This document shows positions 60,962-64,000 of a stretch of DNA of 64,000 bases, piece after piece. Made by a program: the position numbers and the translations under genes. Within the stretch, counting starts at the first letter, position 1; every line of letters starts with the position of its first letter. Where the stretch lies: NCBI GenBank assembly GCA_000333855.2, contig CM007318.1, positions 1,352,205 through 1,416,204 on the forward strand. The letters run 5' to 3'. Below the pieces are notes generated by a model. The model did not search any database and was not told the origin of the DNA. It saw only the letters and a list, made by a program, of their open reading frames with translations. Origin of the DNA: Endotrypanum monterogeii. Its lineage: Eukaryota > Euglenozoa > Kinetoplastea > Trypanosomatida > Trypanosomatidae.

Positions 60962-61249
60962 ATGTCACTGAACATACCTGACTATCGCAGAAAGCCGTTT
61001 TTAGCATTTATCTATGCGTGGCCTGCGCTTATCGGCGTTCTTTTTTTCACATGTGTAGCATTTTCCGTAGCTTTTCGCTGCCTCTTTCGGGGGGTTGATA
61101 GTTCGAGGCCGCCACTCATCGGCACCAGCTCCACGACTTCTATCCGCCAAGATGTGTTTTACACTGTCGCCTTCCCACTCATATTCCAGGGCCTGTGTGT
61201 GAGTATTTACACAACGTGGATAAGCTGGAAGTTTTTTCGTCATAACTGA
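60962..61249 (+). CDS. PIGY: Two-helix membrane protein, PIG-Y/Eri1-like (copy 2)
   Basis: A 95-residue protein with helix 1 at about 17-40, a polar loop (RGVDSSRPPLIGTSSTTSIR) and helix 2 at about 66-88, ending TTWISWKFFRHN. The tail and the FPLIF segment at the start of helix 2 closely resemble PIG-Y of the ER GPI-GlcNAc transferase, and more so than in copy 1: the last four residues, FRHN, are as in PIG-Y. The length is near the family norm. Start: the ATG at 60962; an in-frame TTG at 60950 comes first but is not a normal eukaryotic start. Alternatives such as another small ER subunit cannot be excluded without a profile search. Confidence 0.68.
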   Translation: MSLNIPDYRRKPFLAFIYAWPALIGVLFFTCVAFSVAFRCLFRGVDSSRPPLIGTSSTTSIRQDVFYTVAFPLIFQGLCVSIYTTWISWKFFRHN

Positions 61250-63243
61250 ACTTTTTGGTGGTGGTGGTCGCGGTCGCGCGGTCGTTGGCCTCCCCCTTCC
61301 CAGGCACGCACATTCGCATGAGTACTTTTTCTTTTGAAATTTTGCCGAACTTTCTTTCTTCCTCCCACTAGAACACAGGTGTGATTCATTGACTACTACC
61401 CGAGTATAAATGCGTGTTTTGTATCATTGTGTGCCTGCTTACCTTGGGGGGGGTCCAACTGCAGACGTGCGTGTGTTTGAATCCCTATCGATGAAACACT
61501 ATCACTCGTGTCAAATTGAAGGAATGTTGCGGAGGTGGTTGCATGTGGGATAGAAAGTAACTCACCTCAAATCTACCTCGCCACATATACACACGTACCT
61601 CCTCGGAGGGGCTCTTCACTTTCCGTAGTGGCGGACAACACGTAAAGTGTGTTTTTCACCGTCGCTATTTTTGGTTTCTGAAGAAGAGTTATAGACCCTC
61701 ACACATGCCGATCCAGCGGCCCACGCACATGTGAGAGTAGTCGCCGAATGGGTCAGGTGAGCACAGCTCCCCGCCGCCGACAAACACTCCCTCATCAACA
61801 CTCAATGCACACGCATACACAGACACAGCCAGTCACACACCACTATTGCAGCTGCTCACGCTTTGTACGCTCTCGAGGGCAGCTTACAGTACGATCGGTG
61901 CGTACCCCTTCGTTTGCCAATAACTGTGTACTTCTCACTTGGATGGGTGGAGGTAGAGCACGATGATTAACTTTTCTACGCCTGCATATATATTTGTATA
62001 TGTTTATCTTTTTAATTTGACATCTTCAGGGATGCGGTGGTGTAGAGTATTCAGCTACCCTTTGAAGAAATCCGTAATCCTTCGACAGGCTGTGTTATAT
62101 GTAGACATGGTCTTCATACTTTCAGTTGCTATGAACTGCAGAGAAGACTTTTAGGGTGTTAATAAAAAGTACTTTTTCTCCCCTCTTTTTCCACTTTCTG
62201 AAACTAGTCGCCTAGGTCGAAGTTTTCCCTGCCTGGGGCAACTCTGCTGTCGGTGCACATTGTTCTCCTCCTCACCTTTCACGAAAAAAAAAAAGGTATC
62301 AGATGTTGTCATGGTTACTTGTGCTATAGGAAGATATTCGTACTCGATGAGTTTTTTTCATCGAGGCGGTGTTCACTTTCATAAAGCACAATAACGCCCA
62401 GGTCACATAGCGGGACATCCACAACGGTGTTCGCCGCCAGGTGCTGCGACTGCTGTCACTGTCGCTATCGAAGGCGCTTCCATTCGTTTGTAAATTATTA
62501 TTAATTTTGTTTCGTACGACCGTTTTCTGTTTTTTTGTTGTTTTTAGATCTTGACATGTGTAAAGATTTCTCAGAAGATACAAACAAAATACAAAAGAGG
62601 TGCATCGGTGCTTTGCGAAAGCAACTTCGTTTTGTTTCGGCATATTGCGCGGAGCCTCCATCTTGCGTGCGGTAGTAGTAGGTGGCTAGGGACCATCATT
62701 GGAGCTGCCTTGCAGGAATAGCGTCTCGTTTTCTTCCCTCATTCACTATCATTTCATATGTCCATCACCTTCTTCTTCCCGTTTTTTGTTTTCCTCAATT
62801 GCTCGAATCCATCATTTTTTTTTTTTTGATGGCTGGCGTAGTCAACTCTGCGATCGCGTGCATATGTGCGCCACTTTTCTTCCTTTGTCATTCCTTTGCC
62901 TTTTCGTTTTCTTTCCTTGTTTCTGTGCTTCTACGGGTGCATTTGTGTGTCTGTAGGCGCACTCGTGTGCTTCGCATGGCGTTACACGGGAGAGGCAGAA
63001 ACGTCTAAAAGAATTACTACCCCCCTTTTTTTCTGCTTCGTTCGCGTAAAAGTGGCGAGACACCCGAGGCGTGACACGACCCCTTGCGGCCACTCGTCTA
63101 TAGGCGTCGCAGAAGTCAACTAAAAAAAAAAAAGTATCCACAACGGTGACTCAGCGCGTTTGGGTGGTCGAGATCGTCTCCCAATTTGCACTGAAGCACA
63201 TTTCACTTTTCATTTTTATTATTATTATTATTATCAAAATCTC
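61250..63243. other. Spacer before the partial gene at the right edge
   Basis: 2.0 kb, no gene seen. It is mixed sequence with a G run near 61446-61453, a CA-rich stretch near 61808-61840, poly-A at 62284-62294, poly-T at 62815-62827 and an ATT repeat at about 63216-63234 just before the next gene. Confidence 0.5.
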
Positions 63244-64000
63244 ATGTCCTCGCGTGTAGATATGAGAGCAGGTCTGGCCGACGAGGAGGCGTACGCGTCG
63301 CTGTTAGAAATCTGCACAGAGTTGATTATTGCCGAAGACACGGATGACGTGCCCTTGAAGCAACCGCTTCAAATGCTTCACGATCTCCTGAGCTGTGAGG
63401 ACCTCAGCGGCGACGCAACCGTTTTGTCTGTTCGTGCAGTTCGAATAATTATCGAGAGATTTATCTCTCCGCGTCCCCGAAAGGTGCGCTCGAAGCTCGT
63501 CGAATGTGTACAGTCGGCACTTGGGCGAGTGACTCGTATAATGAATGTTTTCCCCACGAGTGACGCTGATATGAGGTTCGTCCACACTAGGCGGTGGGAG
63601 CTGCAGGAGGAGTTGCTTCAGTGCATGTCTGCCGCTTCGAGGAGTACGGGAGTGGTCCAGGCTGCCCTGCCTTCTCTACAGGAACAGCTGAATTTTTGCA
63701 TCTCCGTAATGGATGTCTCGCTGGATATATGCGTGCAAGCACTGAGGATGTGCTGCATCTTCCTTCGTAGTTCAAAGATTACATCGCAACCGAGTTTGAT
63801 TGCCCAGATTCGCGACTTGTTTCGGAGCAGATTAATAGCACTGGAGTCTCTGGAGATGAATCAGGATTGGCTGCGGCTTCTTCGACATGTGACAGAGGTG
63901 GCAGTGACGCTCAGGGCGTATTTTAAACGATCTGAAGAGATCACAGAGGTAAAGAATGCGACCACGGAGAAGCAAAACCGCAAGCGGAGGCGCAGTGCTG
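63244..64000 (+). CDS. Hypothetical helical protein, 5' part only (runs off the window)
   Basis: The frame is open from the ATG at 63244 to the window edge (252 codons, no stop). The peptide is almost all amphipathic helix (ASLLEICTELIIAEDTDD, RSKLVECVQSALGRVTRIM, QDWLRLLRHVTEVAVTLRAY), as in HEAT- or ARM-type scaffolds, and reaches a basic stretch (EKQNRKRRRSA) that could be a nuclear localisation signal. I do not recognise the family; a nuclear scaffold of the symplekin kind is only a guess. Start choice: the pyrimidine/ATT tract at 63201-63234 has its first following AG at 63258-63259, after this ATG. Translation may therefore begin at the in-frame ATG at 63262 (MRAGLADEEAYASL). Codon use is like the other genes here. 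Confidence 0.72.
   Translation, partial: MSSRVDMRAGLADEEAYASLLEICTELIIAEDTDDVPLKQPLQMLHDLLSCEDLSGDATVLSVRAVRIIIERFISPRPRKVRSKLVECVQSALGRVTRIMNVFPTSDADMRFVHTRRWELQEELLQCMSAASRSTGVVQAALPSLQEQLNFCISVMDVSLDICVQALRMCCIFLRSSKITSQPSLIAQIRDLFRSRLIALESLEMNQDWLRLLRHVTEVAVTLRAYFKRSEEITEVKNATTEKQNRKRRRSA

Overview
The window looks like nuclear DNA of a trypanosomatid, most likely from the Leishmania side of the family. Every convincing gene is on the + strand and uninterrupted, including a 13.9 kb dynein gene. No gene has a promoter-like signal of its own. Most starts sit behind a pyrimidine tract followed by an AG, the arrangement expected for spliced-leader trans-splicing of a polycistronic transcript. 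The spacers are 0.8-3.6 kb long and full of poly-T, (TA)n and (TG/CA)n runs. The products (PDZ-bearing TOR kinase, ESAG5/BPI-like protein, SmD3, axonemal dynein) fit a kinetoplastid. The species cannot be fixed from the sequence alone.

Layout, 5' to 3': a possible gene tail at the left edge; an F-box protein (791-1612); an aquaporin (2672-3364); spliceosomal SmD3 (5298-5639); a TPR/J-domain co-chaperone (6603-8675); a spacer with a 20-N gap flanked by the same ~388 bp on both sides (probable assembly artefact); a 4,648-residue inner-arm type axonemal dynein heavy chain (10309-24255); a membrane-anchored protein with a possible CYTH/TTM fold (25823-26737); a mitochondrial PDK/BCKDK-type kinase with EF-hand-like inserts (29566-31050); a COA5/PET191-like cytochrome oxidase assembly factor (31900-32193); an FCP1/SCP-type phosphatase (33728-35320); a 422-N gap inside a (TA)n tract; a secreted or membrane BPI/LBP (ESAG5-like) protein (36593-38290); a complete TOR kinase of the PDZ-containing TOR3 type (41906-49792); a probably frameshifted gene (52168-52883); a coiled-coil protein with one STPGPGAY repeat (54974-55786); two small two-helix membrane proteins that both resemble PIG-Y/Eri1 of the GPI-GlcNAc transferase (58277-58591 and 60962-61249); and the 5' part of an unrecognised helical protein that runs off the right edge (63244-64000).

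The genes do not form one pathway, as is normal for trypanosomatid gene clusters. Themes are flagellar motility (dynein, perhaps the STPGPGAY protein), mitochondrial metabolism (kinase, COA5), RNA and transcription (SmD3, CTD-type phosphatase), nutrient and osmotic physiology (TOR3, aquaporin) and GPI-anchor synthesis (PIG-Y pair). A near-identical ~315 bp dispersed repeat, SIDER-like in size and position, occurs in three spacers (28033, 39470 and 58984), always in the same orientation. The points most worth following up are the PIG-Y-like pair, the altered rapamycin-binding surface of the TOR kinase, the EF-hand-like loops in the mitochondrial kinase, the CYTH-like membrane protein and the repeat family.
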